64,000 bases of DNA from an uncultured Parasphingopyxis sp. (GCF_937129435.1 NZ_CAKZNF010000033.1:39706-103705); one strand, 5' to 3'; positions 42,694 to 52,994 are shown, counted from the first letter of the stretch. Numbers and translations are program-made. Notes: generated by a model from the sequence alone, not told the origin.

Positions 42694-44356
42694 AGAGGCC
42701 ATTCACCGCACTCAAAACCGCCCGGACGCTCGCCGTCGCCACGTCACGGCTGATGCCGACGCCGAAGACGGTGTTTCCTTCGCCGTCGGTGCATTCGACA
42801 TAGGCGGCCGCGCGGGCGTCGGAGCCGTGGCCGATGGCGTGTTCGTCATAGGCCTGGACGTCGAGCGCGATGCCCCATTCGTCGCGGATCGCGGCGAGGA
42901 CCGAGGAGATCAGGCCGTTGCCGCGGCCCGAGACCGAGCGTTCCTCGCCGGCGTGGCGGATCGTGCCGGTGAAGACGCGGTCGCCGCCGGCGCGGGTCTC
43001 GTGATAGTCGATCAGTTCGTACGACTGCCCGCCGGCAAGGCCGTAATGCGCCTCGAATGCCTTCCAGATATCCTCGGCGTTGAGCTCGCGGCTGGTCTCA
43101 TCGGCGAGTTCCTGCACGACATGGCTAAAGCTCGCCTGCAGGCGTTTGGGAAGCTTAAGCCCGCGATCCTGTTCGAGCACCCAGGCGACGCCGCCCTTGC
43201 CCGACTGGCTGTTGACGCGGATCACCGCCTCGTAATCGCTGCCGATATCGCGCGGATCGAGCGGGAGATAGGGGACCTCCCAATACTCGTCGTTCTTGGC
43301 CTCCTGCGCGGCGAATCCCTTTTTGATCGCGTCCTGGTGCGAACCCGAGAATGCCGTGAAGACGAGATCGCCGCCATAGGGATGACGCGGGTGAACCGGG
43401 ATCTGGTTGCAATATTCGACGGTGCTGCGGATCTCGGCGATGTCGGAGAAATCGAGACCGGGATGGACGCCCTGGCTGTACATATTGAGCCCCATCGTCA
43501 CGAGGTCGCAATTGCCCGTACGTTCGCCATTGCCGAACAGGCAGCCTTCGACGCGGTCCGCGCCCGCCATCAGACCGAGTTCGGCCGCCGCGATGCCGGT
43601 ACCGCGGTCGTTATGCGTGTGCAGCGAGATGACGACGCTGTCGCGGCGCGAGATGTGTCGCCCGAAATATTCGATCTGGTCGGCATAGATGTTGGGCGTC
43701 GCCGCCTCGACCGTCGCCGGTAGGTTCAGGATCAGCGGGTGATCGGGACTCGGATCGACGATCGCGATGACTTCGTCGCAGATGCGGACGCTGAGATCGA
43801 TTTCGGCGGTGCTGAAGGTTTCGGGCGAATATTCGAAATGCCAGTCGGTCTCGGGATATTTCGCCGCCTGTTCGACGAGCTTCTCGGCGCCGCGCCGGGC
43901 GATGTCGATCACGCCCTCCTCGTCCATCTGGAAGACGATCTTGCGCCAGGCGGGCGAGATCGCGTTGTAGAGGTGAACGATCGCTTGTTTGGCGCCGGCC
44001 ATCGAAGCGAAGGTTGTCTCGATCAGATCGCCGCGCGATTGCGTCAGCCCCTGGATGATCACATCGTCCGGGATATGTCCGCCATCGACCAGACTCCGGA
44101 TGAAATCGAAATCGGTGGCGCCCGAGGCGGGGAAGCCGACCTCGATCTCCTTCAAGCCGACCTTGACGAGCAGATCGAAGAAGCGGCGCTTCTTCTCTGC
44201 ATTCATCGGATCGATCAGCGCCTGGTTGCCGTCGCGCAGATCGGTCGAGAGCCAGCGCGGCGGCGCCGTGATCGTTTGCGACGGCCATTGCCGATCGGGC
44301 AGGTCGATCTGCGGAATGGGTCGGTATTTGGTCGAGGGGTCTTGCAACATGGGCAT
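42692..44356 (-). CDS. leuA: 2-isopropylmalate synthase (long type)
   Basis: It joins acetyl-CoA and 2-ketoisovalerate in the first step of leucine synthesis. The 554 residues fit the long LeuA type. The metal and substrate motifs are STDLRDGNQALIDPM near the N-terminus and SLHTHNDRGTGIAAAEL near the middle. GNGERTGNCDLVTM follows. The C-terminal 130 residues are the leucine-binding regulatory domain (GRGNGLISSVLAAI). A leader peptide gene with five Leu codons lies 84 bases upstream, so leucine supply probably controls expression. Confidence 0.97.
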   Translation of the reverse strand: MPMLQDPSTKYRPIPQIDLPDRQWPSQTITAPPRWLSTDLRDGNQALIDPMNAEKKRRFFDLLVKVGLKEIEVGFPASGATDFDFIRSLVDGGHIPDDVIIQGLTQSRGDLIETTFASMAGAKQAIVHLYNAISPAWRKIVFQMDEEGVIDIARRGAEKLVEQAAKYPETDWHFEYSPETFSTAEIDLSVRICDEVIAIVDPSPDHPLILNLPATVEAATPNIYADQIEYFGRHISRRDSVVISLHTHNDRGTGIAAAELGLMAGADRVEGCLFGNGERTGNCDLVTMGLNMYSQGVHPGLDFSDIAEIRSTVEYCNQIPVHPRHPYGGDLVFTAFSGSHQDAIKKGFAAQEAKNDEYWEVPYLPLDPRDIGSDYEAVIRVNSQSGKGGVAWVLEQDRGLKLPKRLQASFSHVVQELADETSRELNAEDIWKAFEAHYGLAGGQSYELIDYHETRAGGDRVFTGTIRHAGEERSVSGRGNGLISSVLAAIRDEWGIALDVQAYDEHAIGHGSDARAAAYVECTDGEGNTVFGVGISRDVATASVRAVLSAVNGL

Positions 44357-44398
44357 GGCTGTTCGCCTTAAGCTTCTTCGTGGATGTGGGTAGTGGGA

Positions 44399-44448
44399 GC
44401 CCTTAGGCCGTGTGTGCCGCGCACGGCACGAAAGGCACGCCTAAGGGC
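44399..44448 (-). promoter_or_regulatory. leuA attenuator RNA structure
   Basis: GCCCTTAGGC (read on the minus strand, 44448-44439) pairs perfectly with GCCTAAGGGC (44408-44399), enclosing a second stem GTGCCG-TGCG-CGGCAC (44429-44414). The first strand overlaps the stop codon of the leader peptide. CGCACGGC inside the leader can instead pair with GCCGTGCG of the inner stem. So ribosome position decides which fold forms. There is no clear T-run after the outer stem, so control may be at translation or by Rho. Confidence 0.6.
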
Positions 44449-44485
44449 GTGTAAGTCGAAGAAGCAGGGCGAGCCGTGCGGTCAT
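44441..44485 (-). CDS. Leucine leader peptide of leuA
   Basis: A 14-codon reading frame encodes MTARLALLLRLTRP and stops at TAG. Five of the 14 residues are Leu, four of them within positions 7-11 (codons CTG, CTT, CTT, then CTT after Arg). The stop codon lies inside the first strand of a perfect 10-bp stem. This is the design of classical amino-acid attenuators: slow reading of Leu codons moves the ribosome and changes the RNA fold. It is too short for standard gene calling. Evidence is sequence only. Confidence 0.75.
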   Translation of the reverse strand: MTARLALLLRLTRP

Positions 44486-44492
44486 GCGGTGC

Positions 44493-44522
44493 AGTTTAGA
44501 CAGGCTTTGGTTAACAAGTCCA
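44493..44522 (-). promoter_or_regulatory. Weak candidate promoter for the leu leader and leuA
   Basis: On the minus strand TGGACT and TAAACT are separated by 18 bases. Both are imperfect matches to -35 and -10 boxes. Transcription would start a few bases before the leader peptide ATG. Confidence 0.3.
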
Positions 44523-44555
44523 GCCGCTTAGGCACGGAGGCGATCGATAAAATAA

Positions 44556-44569
44556 TTGACTCAGTCTAA
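44556..44569. promoter_or_regulatory. Candidate TetR operator
   Basis: TTGACTCAGTCTAA has the perfect core GACT-C-AGTC with partial symmetry outside. It lies just upstream of the membrane-protein gene that is followed by a TetR gene. Position and symmetry fit autoregulation of this pair. Confidence 0.35.
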
Positions 44570-44615
44570 AAATCTGGTCACCAAGATGACGAATGGTCAT
44601 TTGCCGGAGCCTATG

Positions 44616-45266
44616 ATGACCCATGTGAAGTCGAACCGCCTGCTGATCGTCATCGGCATTACTTTTCTCGCCTATGCGATTGCGGGAAATTATGTCGCGC
44701 TGCCCGGCTATTTGCGGTTTCTCGAACGCGGGGGCACGTCTGAGGCGGGACGGGATTTCGATATGGCTGTCGCGATCGGTGCGGCGAAGACGATCCTCTG
44801 GATGCTATCCTTTCAAATCGGCGTGTTCTGCCTCGCGGTCGCGCATGCACGGCGCAATGGGCTGGCGACGCGACCCTTGGCGATCGGATTGTTGGTCTGG
44901 ATCGCGCTTTGGACCTGGCCGTCGCTGCCGGCGCCGGGCGCATGGTTCTATATCGGCTTCGGCAGCATCGTCATGACGCTTCTCGCGCTGGCGATCCTCA
45001 TGCCCGCCGCGCCGGGCGACAACCGCGCGCGGCGGACGCTGTTTGTCGCATCGATCGTCTTCTTCGCCTTCGCGACCTGGGAAGTGTGCGGACTCGGCAG
45101 CACCGGGCGCATGCTGCACCCCGAACAGGGGGCGACGCCGATGGCGCATAACATCCTCGTTACGCAGAGCAGCAAGCTGATGATCGAGTTCCTGATCGCC
45201 TGGGCGTTGCTGCTGGCGAGCAAGGCGTTACCGGGCTGGGACGCGCGAAGTCGCCGGTCGGCGTGA
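44616..45266 (+). CDS. Multi-pass membrane protein, function unknown, paired with a TetR regulator
   Basis: The ATG at 44616 (CCGGAG 6 bases upstream) gives 216 residues; the ATG just before it at 44613 or the one at 44586 are alternatives. Six hydrophobic segments are seen (about residues 9-29, 55-74, 84-103, 108-128, 138-158 and 185-204). No transporter signature was recognised. The stop directly abuts the ATG of the TetR gene, so the regulator probably controls this membrane protein, as in small efflux or lipid-stress pairs. Confidence 0.7.
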   Translation: MTHVKSNRLLIVIGITFLAYAIAGNYVALPGYLRFLERGGTSEAGRDFDMAVAIGAAKTILWMLSFQIGVFCLAVAHARRNGLATRPLAIGLLVWIALWTWPSLPAPGAWFYIGFGSIVMTLLALAILMPAAPGDNRARRTLFVASIVFFAFATWEVCGLGSTGRMLHPEQGATPMAHNILVTQSSKLMIEFLIAWALLLASKALPGWDARSRRSA

Positions 45267-45884
45267 ATGGGTGTGCGCGAGGCGAAGCGTGCCGCGATGC
45301 GCGCACGGATCTTGGATATCTGCGGCGAACTGTTCCGCGAGCTGGGTTTCGATGCGACGAGCATCGACGATATCGTCGAGCGATGCGGCATCAGCCGGCA
45401 GACCTTTTTCAACTATTTTCCCGGCAAGGACGCGGTTCTCGGAGAGCTGGGGCTTCGCTGGCTGGAATCGCAGGTCGTTGCGCCGCGCGCGGGGGCGGAC
45501 GGGGCGGGGCATGGGGGCGTGCTCACCGGGATGCGATCGGCCATTGCCGCGCAGGCGCGGGCGATCGAGGCCGAGGCCGATTTCCTGCGGTTGGTCGTGA
45601 CACGATCGCAAATCTTCGGCGCTCTGCAGGGCCGTGTCTCGGATCAGCGACGGGAAAAGATCGACAATCTGTTCGATGCGATTGCCGGGGTGATCGCGCT
45701 GGGCCAGTCGAACGGCGAAATCTCGGCGAACTTCGATCCGCGCGTTGCAGCCGAAACGATCGTCTCGACGATGTTCATGGCCGTCCGCCTCTGGGCGACC
45801 GAGCATTGGGACGATGACGTTCCGCTCGAGGCGCGAATGATGCGCGCGCTCGATGTCATCGAAACCGGTTTGCGCGTCCGTTGA
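45267..45884 (+). CDS. TetR/AcrR family transcriptional regulator
   Basis: A protein of 205 residues. The N-terminal helix-turn-helix is standard: RARILDICGELFRELGFDATSIDDIVERCGISRQTFFNYFPGKDAVL covers residues 12-58, with TFFNYF as the recognition-helix end. The C-terminal ligand and dimer domain is variable and its ligand is unknown. It starts at the base after the stop of the membrane-protein gene. A palindrome upstream of that gene could be its operator. Confidence 0.92.
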   Translation: MGVREAKRAAMRARILDICGELFRELGFDATSIDDIVERCGISRQTFFNYFPGKDAVLGELGLRWLESQVVAPRAGADGAGHGGVLTGMRSAIAAQARAIEAEADFLRLVVTRSQIFGALQGRVSDQRREKIDNLFDAIAGVIALGQSNGEISANFDPRVAAETIVSTMFMAVRLWATEHWDDDVPLEARMMRALDVIETGLRVR

Positions 45885-45900
45885 TTGCCGAATCAGCCCG

Positions 45901-46254
45901 CTAGGGCGTCCGCAGGATCTTCTCCATCGCTTTGCCTTTGGCCAGTTCGTCGATCATCTTGTCGAGATAGCGGATCTCGCGCATCGTCGGTTCCTCAACC
46001 TCTTCGACACGGACCCCGCATACCACGCCCTTGATCAGTTCCCGGTCGGGATTCATCGCGGGGGCATCGGCGAAGAAGGTTTCGAAGTCGGTTTTGTCGC
46101 CAATCTTCATTTCCAGCGCGGACTGGCTGTAGCCGGTCTGCCACCGAATGATCTCATCGACCTCGGCCTTGGTGCGTCCCTTCTTTTCCGCCTTGTTGAT
46201 ATAGTGCGGGTAAACGCTGCCGAAGCTCGTCGTGTAGATGCGGTGCTTTGCCAT
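45901..46254 (-). CDS. DUF2200 family protein
   Basis: The ATG at 46254 ([19 protein letters not shown]) gives 117 residues. [23 protein letters not shown] and the C-terminal [15 protein letters not shown] are the conserved parts of DUF2200. The function is unknown. The gene follows ilvC on the same strand by 42 bases and might be transcribed with it. It faces the TetR gene end to end. Confidence 0.85.
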   Translation of the reverse strand: MAKHRIYTTSFGSVYPHYINKAEKKGRTKAEVDEIIRWQTGYSQSALEMKIGDKTDFETFFADAPAMNPDRELIKGVVCGVRVEEVEEPTMREIRYLDKMIDELAKGKAMEKILRTP

Positions 46255-46296
46255 GATGCCGTCTTCCTCTCGATCGTTCGCGGCATAGCACAAAGC

Positions 46297-47638
<1,342 letters not shown>

Positions 47639-47680
47639 GGCCTAGATGATCGGCTTAGGGCCGGTACCCCATTTTTCCGT

Positions 47681-47760
47681 TTGGGCTGAGCTTGTCGAAG
47701 CCCTGCCTTCCATTTTGGCGCGATATGAAAAAGGCAGCCCTTCGACAAGCTCAGGGCAAA
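47681..47760. repeat. Inverted repeat of the GAGCTTGTCGAAG type
   Basis: TGAGCTTGTCGAAG (47687-47700) and its inverse CTTCGACAAGCTCA (47740-47753) form the core. They are flanked by GGGC/GCCC-type ends and by imperfect arms totalling about 27 bases each. The spacer carries no gene. This is one of the commonest dispersed intergenic repeats in sphingomonads, from general knowledge. It lies between ilvN and the small membrane-protein gene. Confidence 0.75.
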
Positions 47761-47778
47761 TGGGGCAGGGGGCGGGCA

Positions 47779-48294
47779 TCAGCTTGCTTCCTTGCCGCGG
47801 CCAATGGCGACGACGCCAGTGCGCGCGACTTCGACGAGGCCGACTTCGCGCATCAGTTCGATGAAGCTGTCGACCTTTTCGCTGGCGCCTGTGACCTCAA
47901 AGACGAAGCTTTCGGTGGTCGAATCGACGACGCGCGCACGGAAGACATCGGCAAGCCGCAGCGCCTCGATCCGATGCTCGCCAGTGCCGGCGACCTTCAC
48001 CAGCGCCAAATCGCGTTCGACATGCGGGCCGAGTTCGGTGAGGTCGGTGACGCGGTAGACGGGCGGCATCCGTTCGGTCTGCGTGATGATCTGCTCGATC
48101 ACGTTTTGGGAGCCGGTGGTGACGATCGTGATGCGGCTGACCGAACTGTCTTCACTGACATCGGTGACCGTAAGGCTCTCGATATTATAGCCCCGCGCGG
48201 TGAACATGCCGGCGATGCGGGCGAGGATGCCCGGTTCGTTGTCGACGAGGATCGAGAGCGTGTGCGGCGCGGTATCGGGGCTGCGGATTTTCAT
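47779..48294 (-). CDS. ilvN: Acetolactate synthase small (regulatory) subunit
   Basis: A protein of 171 residues. The N-terminal ACT domain binds valine for feedback control: HTLSILVDNEPGILARIAGMFTARGYNIESLTV spans residues 11-43 and is closely conserved. The second half is the ACT-like C-terminal domain. It activates the large subunit. Its start shares one base with the stop of ilvB, so production of the two subunits is coupled. Confidence 0.96.
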   Translation of the reverse strand: MKIRSPDTAPHTLSILVDNEPGILARIAGMFTARGYNIESLTVTDVSEDSSVSRITIVTTGSQNVIEQIITQTERMPPVYRVTDLTELGPHVERDLALVKVAGTGEHRIEALRLADVFRARVVDSTTESFVFEVTGASEKVDSFIELMREVGLVEVARTGVVAIGRGKEAS

Positions 48295-50039
48295 CAGACG
48301 AGCGCCTTTGCTTCGTCGTCCATCGTACCCGACACCTCGTTCGCCTGCAGGATCATCTCGGTATGCGCCGCCCCGCTCGGGATCATCGGGAAGCAGTTGG
48401 CGAGCTTGGAGACATGGCAGTCGACCAGCACCGGGCCGTCATGCGCCAGCATCTCGCCGATGCCGGGCTCCAGCTCCTGCTTGCCCTCGATACGAATACC
48501 CTTCCAGCCATAGGCTTCGGCGAGCGCGACAAAGTCGGGCAGCGCGTCCGAATAGCTTTCCGAATAGCGGCTCGAATAGGTCAGTTCCTGCCACTGGCGG
48601 ACCATGCCCATATATTCGTTGTTCAGAATGAAGATCTTGACCGGCAGGCGATACTGGCTCGCCGTGCCCAGCTCCTGAATGTTCATCTGGATTGAGGCTT
48701 CGCCGGCGATGTCGATGACGAGCGCGTTGGGGAAGGCGATCTGCGCGCCGATGGCCGCGGGCAAGCCATAGCCCATCGTGCCGAGTCCGCCCGACGTCAG
48801 CCATTTATTGGGCGCGTCGAAGCCGAAATGCTGGGCCGCCCACATCTGGTGCTGGCCGACTTCGGTCGAGATGATCGGCTTCCTATCCTTTGTCGCCTCG
48901 AACAGCGCACGGATCGCGCGTTGCGGCATGATCTCGTCGCCATCCTCGGGGAAATCGAGGCAGCGGGTGGCGCGCCAGCCCTCGATCCGGCGCCACCAGT
49001 CGCCCAGATCGCGCTTCTTGTGCTGCTTCGCCTTCCAGATCTTGGCCATGTCCTCCATGGCGCGGCCCGCATCGCCGACGATGGGCAGGTCGACCGAGAC
49101 GTTCTTGTTGATCGAGCTGCGGTCGATATCGATGTGGATTTTCTTCGCTTCCGGCGCGAACGCATCGAGCCGGCCCGTCACGCGATCGTCGAAGCGCGCG
49201 CCGATGGCGACGATCAGGTCGGCTCGGTTCATCGCCATATTCGCTTCATAGGTACCGTGCATGCCGAGCATACCGAGCCATTCGGGCGCCGTCGCCGGGA
49301 GGGCGCCGAGCCCCATCAGTGTCGACGTAACGGGCGCGCCGGTCAGCCGCACGAGCTCCCGCAGCATCTGGCTGGCGCCCGGCCCGGCATTGATGATGCC
49401 GCCGCCGGTGTAAAAAATCGGCCGCTCGGCCTCGGCGAGCATTTCCACGGCCTGTTCAATCAGCTTGGTGTCGGGCTTGTCGCGCGGAACATAGGCCTTG
49501 TGTGCGATCGGCCCCGATTTGCGATAGGTTCCGCTCGCAACCTGCACGTCCTTGGGGATGTCGACAACGACCGGACCTGGACGTCCAGTGGTGGCGATGA
49601 AAAAGGCTTCCTGGATCGTCGATCCGACCTTGTCCGGGTCCTTCACCAGATAATTGTGCTTGGTGCAGTGGCGGGTGATCCCGACCGTGTCGGCCTCCTG
49701 AAAGGCATCGGTACCGATCAGATGCGTCGCGACCTGACCGGTGATGACGACCATCGGGATCGAATCCATCAGTGCGTCCGTGATTCCGGTAACCGCGTTC
49801 GTCGCGCCCGGGCCGGATGTGACCAGCACGACGCCGGGCTTGCCGGTGGCGCGTGCATAGCCTTCGGCTGCGTGGGCTGCGCCCTGTTCATGGCGGCAGA
49901 GAATGTGCCGGATCTTCTTCTGCCCGAACAATGTATCATAGATCGGCAGCACGGCGCCGCCCGGATAGCCGAATACGATCTCGACGCCGCAATCGACGAG
50001 CGCTTCGACCAATATTTCCGAGCCGCTTTTCTCGGCCAT
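48294..50039 (-). CDS. ilvB: Acetolactate synthase large (catalytic) subunit
   Basis: A TPP enzyme of 581 residues from the ATG at 50039; the earlier in-frame ATG at 50075 has no family-like sequence. It makes acetolactate or acetohydroxybutyrate. The catalytic Glu is in HEQGAAHAAEGYAR. FAD contacts include GARFDDRVTGRL. The TPP-Mg loop reads IAGEASIQMNIQEL, with Glu where many enzymes have Asp, a conservative change, followed by the Asn of ILNNEYMGM. A promoter-like pair lies 55-83 bases upstream. Confidence 0.97.
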   Translation of the reverse strand: MAEKSGSEILVEALVDCGVEIVFGYPGGAVLPIYDTLFGQKKIRHILCRHEQGAAHAAEGYARATGKPGVVLVTSGPGATNAVTGITDALMDSIPMVVITGQVATHLIGTDAFQEADTVGITRHCTKHNYLVKDPDKVGSTIQEAFFIATTGRPGPVVVDIPKDVQVASGTYRKSGPIAHKAYVPRDKPDTKLIEQAVEMLAEAERPIFYTGGGIINAGPGASQMLRELVRLTGAPVTSTLMGLGALPATAPEWLGMLGMHGTYEANMAMNRADLIVAIGARFDDRVTGRLDAFAPEAKKIHIDIDRSSINKNVSVDLPIVGDAGRAMEDMAKIWKAKQHKKRDLGDWWRRIEGWRATRCLDFPEDGDEIMPQRAIRALFEATKDRKPIISTEVGQHQMWAAQHFGFDAPNKWLTSGGLGTMGYGLPAAIGAQIAFPNALVIDIAGEASIQMNIQELGTASQYRLPVKIFILNNEYMGMVRQWQELTYSSRYSESYSDALPDFVALAEAYGWKGIRIEGKQELEPGIGEMLAHDGPVLVDCHVSKLANCFPMIPSGAAHTEMILQANEVSGTMDDEAKALV

Positions 50040-50093
50040 TATGTACCTATCCGAATGTTGAATGCGCGCCGCCATAGCAGCGTGGAACGGGGG

Positions 50094-50122
50094 CTGCTAG
50101 AGAAGCAAAAATTGTCTGTCAA
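50094..50122 (-). promoter_or_regulatory. Candidate promoter of ilvB-ilvN
   Basis: On the minus strand TTGACA (50122-50117) is a perfect -35 box. After 17 bases comes TAGCAG (50099-50094) as a weak -10. It lies between the end of miaA and the ilvB start, at the right distance. Confidence 0.55.
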
Positions 50123-50128
50123 CCACTG

Positions 50129-51055
50129 TTAGCGCAAGTTTATTATCATTTCACATATTGTAGAGTCATATTCTGACTCATCGATCCTTTGCCAATCGGA
50201 GGGACTTTGGTGCCGAAACCAGGTGAACTGGCGCTTGGCGTAGCGGCGCGTCGATTGCCGGGCCGCGGCCATGGCCTCCTCCCTGTTTATGGTTCCCCGC
50301 AGAAACGCAGCGATTTCCGGGACGCCGATGGCGCGCATGACCGGCAGCGACGGGTCGAGTTCGCGCGCCAGCAGCGCTTCGACCTCCTCGATCGCACCGC
50401 TTGCGAACATCTCTGCAAAGCGCCGGTCGCACCGTTCGAAAAGCCAGTCGCGATCGGGAAGCAGGAGCAGCGGGACGAGCGTGATGGTGTCGCTGATGCC
50501 GCCGGTCTTCTCGCGCCGCCACTCGCCGATCGGTCTGCCCGTCGACCGCATGACTTCCAACGCGCGGGCAATGCGGCTGGAATCCGTCCTGTCGAGACGG
50601 TGGGCGCTGTCGGGGTCTTCGGCGCAAAGGGCTGCATAAGCCTTGTCGACCGGCAATGCGCGTACGGTCTCGCGGATGGCGGCATCGATTTCCGGAATGG
50701 GCGCGATCCCTTCCAGCAAGGTTCGCAGATACAGGCCCGTCCCCCCGGTCAGAATCGGAATGGAGCCGGCGGCTGCGCACTCGGCCAGTGCCGCCTTGGC
50801 GTCATCGGCCCAGCGCACTGCCGAACAGGGCTCGCCTCCGTCGATATAGCCGAACAGCTCGTGCGGCACTCTCGCCTCGTCGGCCTTGCTCGGCCGCGCC
50901 GTCACGACCCGAAGGTCGCGGTAAACCTGCGCGCTGTCGGCATTGATCACCGTACCGCCAATGGCTTCGGCCACAGCCATGGCAAGGCCCGACTTGCCGC
51001 TGGCCGTGGGTCCGGCGATAAGGCCGACCTTCGTTTCGGGAGACGCGTTCGCCAT
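50129..51055 (-). CDS. miaA: tRNA dimethylallyltransferase
   Basis: It adds a dimethylallyl group to A37 of tRNAs that read UNN codons. The ATG at 51055 gives 308 residues. The P-loop is [14 protein letters not shown] and DSAQVYRDL follows, both standard. [16 protein letters not shown] and [13 protein letters not shown] are conserved. ATGs at 51061 or 51073 would lengthen it and overlap serB more. No strong ribosome-binding site is seen. Its start codon overlaps that of serB on the other strand. Confidence 0.95.
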   Translation of the reverse strand: MANASPETKVGLIAGPTASGKSGLAMAVAEAIGGTVINADSAQVYRDLRVVTARPSKADEARVPHELFGYIDGGEPCSAVRWADDAKAALAECAAAGSIPILTGGTGLYLRTLLEGIAPIPEIDAAIRETVRALPVDKAYAALCAEDPDSAHRLDRTDSSRIARALEVMRSTGRPIGEWRREKTGGISDTITLVPLLLLPDRDWLFERCDRRFAEMFASGAIEEVEALLARELDPSLPVMRAIGVPEIAAFLRGTINREEAMAAARQSTRRYAKRQFTWFRHQSPSDWQRIDESEYDSTICEMIINLR

Positions 51056-51935
51056 GTTCATCGCCACGCTCATAGCAGCTGACACGCTCTCGCAAGCCGA
51101 TATTTCGCGTGCCGAGGACGCGCTGTCCGATGCCGGAGTCGTGCCGCTCGGCGAGCGCTGGATCGAGGCGCAAAAGGCGGCGGATCTGCGCTTCGAGGAC
51201 GATCTCGACGCGGCTCGCGCAGCGCTGACGGGCACGTTCGACGGGATCGATGCGATCTGCCAGGTCGAGCGCGACCGGGCCAGGAAGTTGCTCGTCGCCG
51301 ACATGGATTCGACGATGATCACCGTCGAATGTCTCGACGAACTGGCGGACTATGCCGGCTTCAAGGATGAGGTATCGGCGATTACCGAGCGAGCGATGCG
51401 CGGCGAACTCGACTTCGCCGAGGCGTTGCGCGAACGCGTCAGTCTTTTGAAGGACATGGAATCCGAAATTGTCACGCGATGTCATGAGGAACGCGTCGGT
51501 CTTTCGCCCGGATCGGTGGCGCTGGTCGGCACAATGAAGGCGCATGGCGCGCGCTGTCTGCTCGTGTCGGGCGGGTTTCGCCTGTTCGCCGACCGTGTCG
51601 CCGCCGATATCGGGTTCGACCGCGCCGTGGCGAATATTCTCGATATCGAGGACGGACGGCTTACGGGCACGGTCTCGGACCCGATCGTCGATGCCGATGC
51701 CAAACTCGCTGCGCTGCGCGAGGAGCGCGAGGCGATGAAACTGGCCGAGAAGGATGTGCTGGCGATCGGCGACGGTGCCAACGACCTGTCGATCATCCGG
51801 GAGGCCGGATTGGGGGTCGCCTATCGCGGCAAGCCGAAGCTGCGGGAGGCTGCCGATGCGTGTCTGGACCATGCCGATCTGTCGGCATTGCTCTATGCGC
51901 AGGGATATCCGCGCAGCGAATGGGTGCGCGGATAG
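51054..51935 (+). CDS. serB: Phosphoserine phosphatase
   Basis: It makes serine from phosphoserine in the last step of serine synthesis. The ATG at 51054 ([13 protein letters not shown]) gives 293 residues. The first 75 residues form an ACT-like regulatory part. The HAD core has the nucleophile Asp in [25 protein letters not shown] and [12 protein letters not shown] give the second and third HAD motifs. The start overlaps the start of miaA on the opposite strand, so the two must share or nest their promoters. Confidence 0.96.
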   Translation: MFIATLIAADTLSQADISRAEDALSDAGVVPLGERWIEAQKAADLRFEDDLDAARAALTGTFDGIDAICQVERDRARKLLVADMDSTMITVECLDELADYAGFKDEVSAITERAMRGELDFAEALRERVSLLKDMESEIVTRCHEERVGLSPGSVALVGTMKAHGARCLLVSGGFRLFADRVAADIGFDRAVANILDIEDGRLTGTVSDPIVDADAKLAALREEREAMKLAEKDVLAIGDGANDLSIIREAGLGVAYRGKPKLREAADACLDHADLSALLYAQGYPRSEWVRG

Positions 51936-51945
51936 GCCGGACCGA

Positions 51946-52935
51946 TTACCGCTGCGTCGCGATACAGTCCGATCCCGCGCTGCGAGCCACCGAACACATG
52001 TTGTTCGCCTCGGAGCGCGTTGCGAATGGGCCTGCCTGAAGCCGGGTATAAGGCCCCGCCGTCACCAGATAGGGCTGCAGCGCAGCGATTTGCGACACGC
52101 GTGCTGACAGGTTGCGCCAATGATTTTCAGCGTTGCTGCGCTGGCGGAACGAGCCGAGCTGGACGCGCCAATTGCCCGAACGCGCCGCCGGAGCGGGTGT
52201 CGGAGCAGGCGCGGGCGTCTCGGCAACAACCGGAGCGGGCTGCCGGACAGGTGGCGCGGGCTGCGGTCGAGGATCGGGTTGCGGGTAGGTTTGCGGCGCA
52301 GGCTGTGGTGGCGTGGCCGCTACGGGTGCGGGTGCGGGCGCGGCCGAAGGAGGGGGCGAGGCGGCCGCGACCTGCGTTCCGGCGAAGCGCTCCGCCATCC
52401 GTTCGCCTTCCTGGCGCTGTTCGAGCGGGATGTATTCGTTCATCTGCTCGATGCTCGCCGTCGCCTGGGGAAGCCCGGCGGCCGCAGCGTTCGTCATCAT
52501 CGCATAGGCGCGCGGCCAGTCTCGCGGCGCGAGGTCGCCGTTGAACAGCGCCGTGCCGTATATGTACTGCGCGCGAACCTCTCCGCGTTCGGCGGCGCTG
52601 ATGATATAGGGCATGGCTTCTTCGCGATTGCCGTTCTGGAACTGGATCAGGCCGTAATTGGCCTCTGCCTGCAAATGGCCCGAGCGCGCGGCGCTGCCGA
52701 ACAGATCGAGCGCGCGTTCCATGTCCTGCGGTACGCCGCGTCCGAGTTTGTAGGCCTGACCGAGGTTGAACTGGGCATCGGCGTCGCCGGCGTCGGCCAA
52801 TGGCTGCCATTCGGCAATGGCGCGGGCATAATCGCCATTCTGCCATGCCGCCACACCCTCCGGTACCCCCGCATGTGCCGCAAAGGCCAGGCTCGCCGCC
52901 ATGACGGCCCCCACCAGTCCCGTCCGTCCCATCAT
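51946..52935 (-). CDS. Secreted Sel1-repeat protein with C-terminal SPOR domain
   Basis: The ATG at 52935 gives 329 residues; GGAGTGAGAG lies upstream. A signal peptide is followed by Sel1-like repeats (about residues 25-165). Typical units are AQFNLGQAYKLGRGV and AQYIYGTALFNGD. A Pro/Ala/Gln-rich linker then leads to a SPOR domain at about residues 253-329 (WRVQLGSFRQRSNAENHWRNL, GPYTRLQAGPFATRSEA). SPOR domains bind glycan strands without stem peptides at the septum. It is divergent from the parA operon, which ends in another SPOR protein. Confidence 0.88.
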   Translation of the reverse strand: MMGRTGLVGAVMAASLAFAAHAGVPEGVAAWQNGDYARAIAEWQPLADAGDADAQFNLGQAYKLGRGVPQDMERALDLFGSAARSGHLQAEANYGLIQFQNGNREEAMPYIISAAERGEVRAQYIYGTALFNGDLAPRDWPRAYAMMTNAAAAGLPQATASIEQMNEYIPLEQRQEGERMAERFAGTQVAAASPPPSAAPAPAPVAATPPQPAPQTYPQPDPRPQPAPPVRQPAPVVAETPAPAPTPAPAARSGNWRVQLGSFRQRSNAENHWRNLSARVSQIAALQPYLVTAGPYTRLQAGPFATRSEANNMCSVARSAGSDCIATQR

Positions 52936-52994
52936 AATCACTCTCACTCCAACTGTTTCGCTGCCCCCGATAACAGCGCAATCCTATTACAAGG

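Noticed and set aside
48294..50039. Loss of the Mg-binding Asp in acetolactate synthase (GEAS in place of GDGS)
   Set aside because: Glu for Asp is conservative, the rest of the enzyme is intact, and similar GEAS forms occur in related bacteria as far as I recall.
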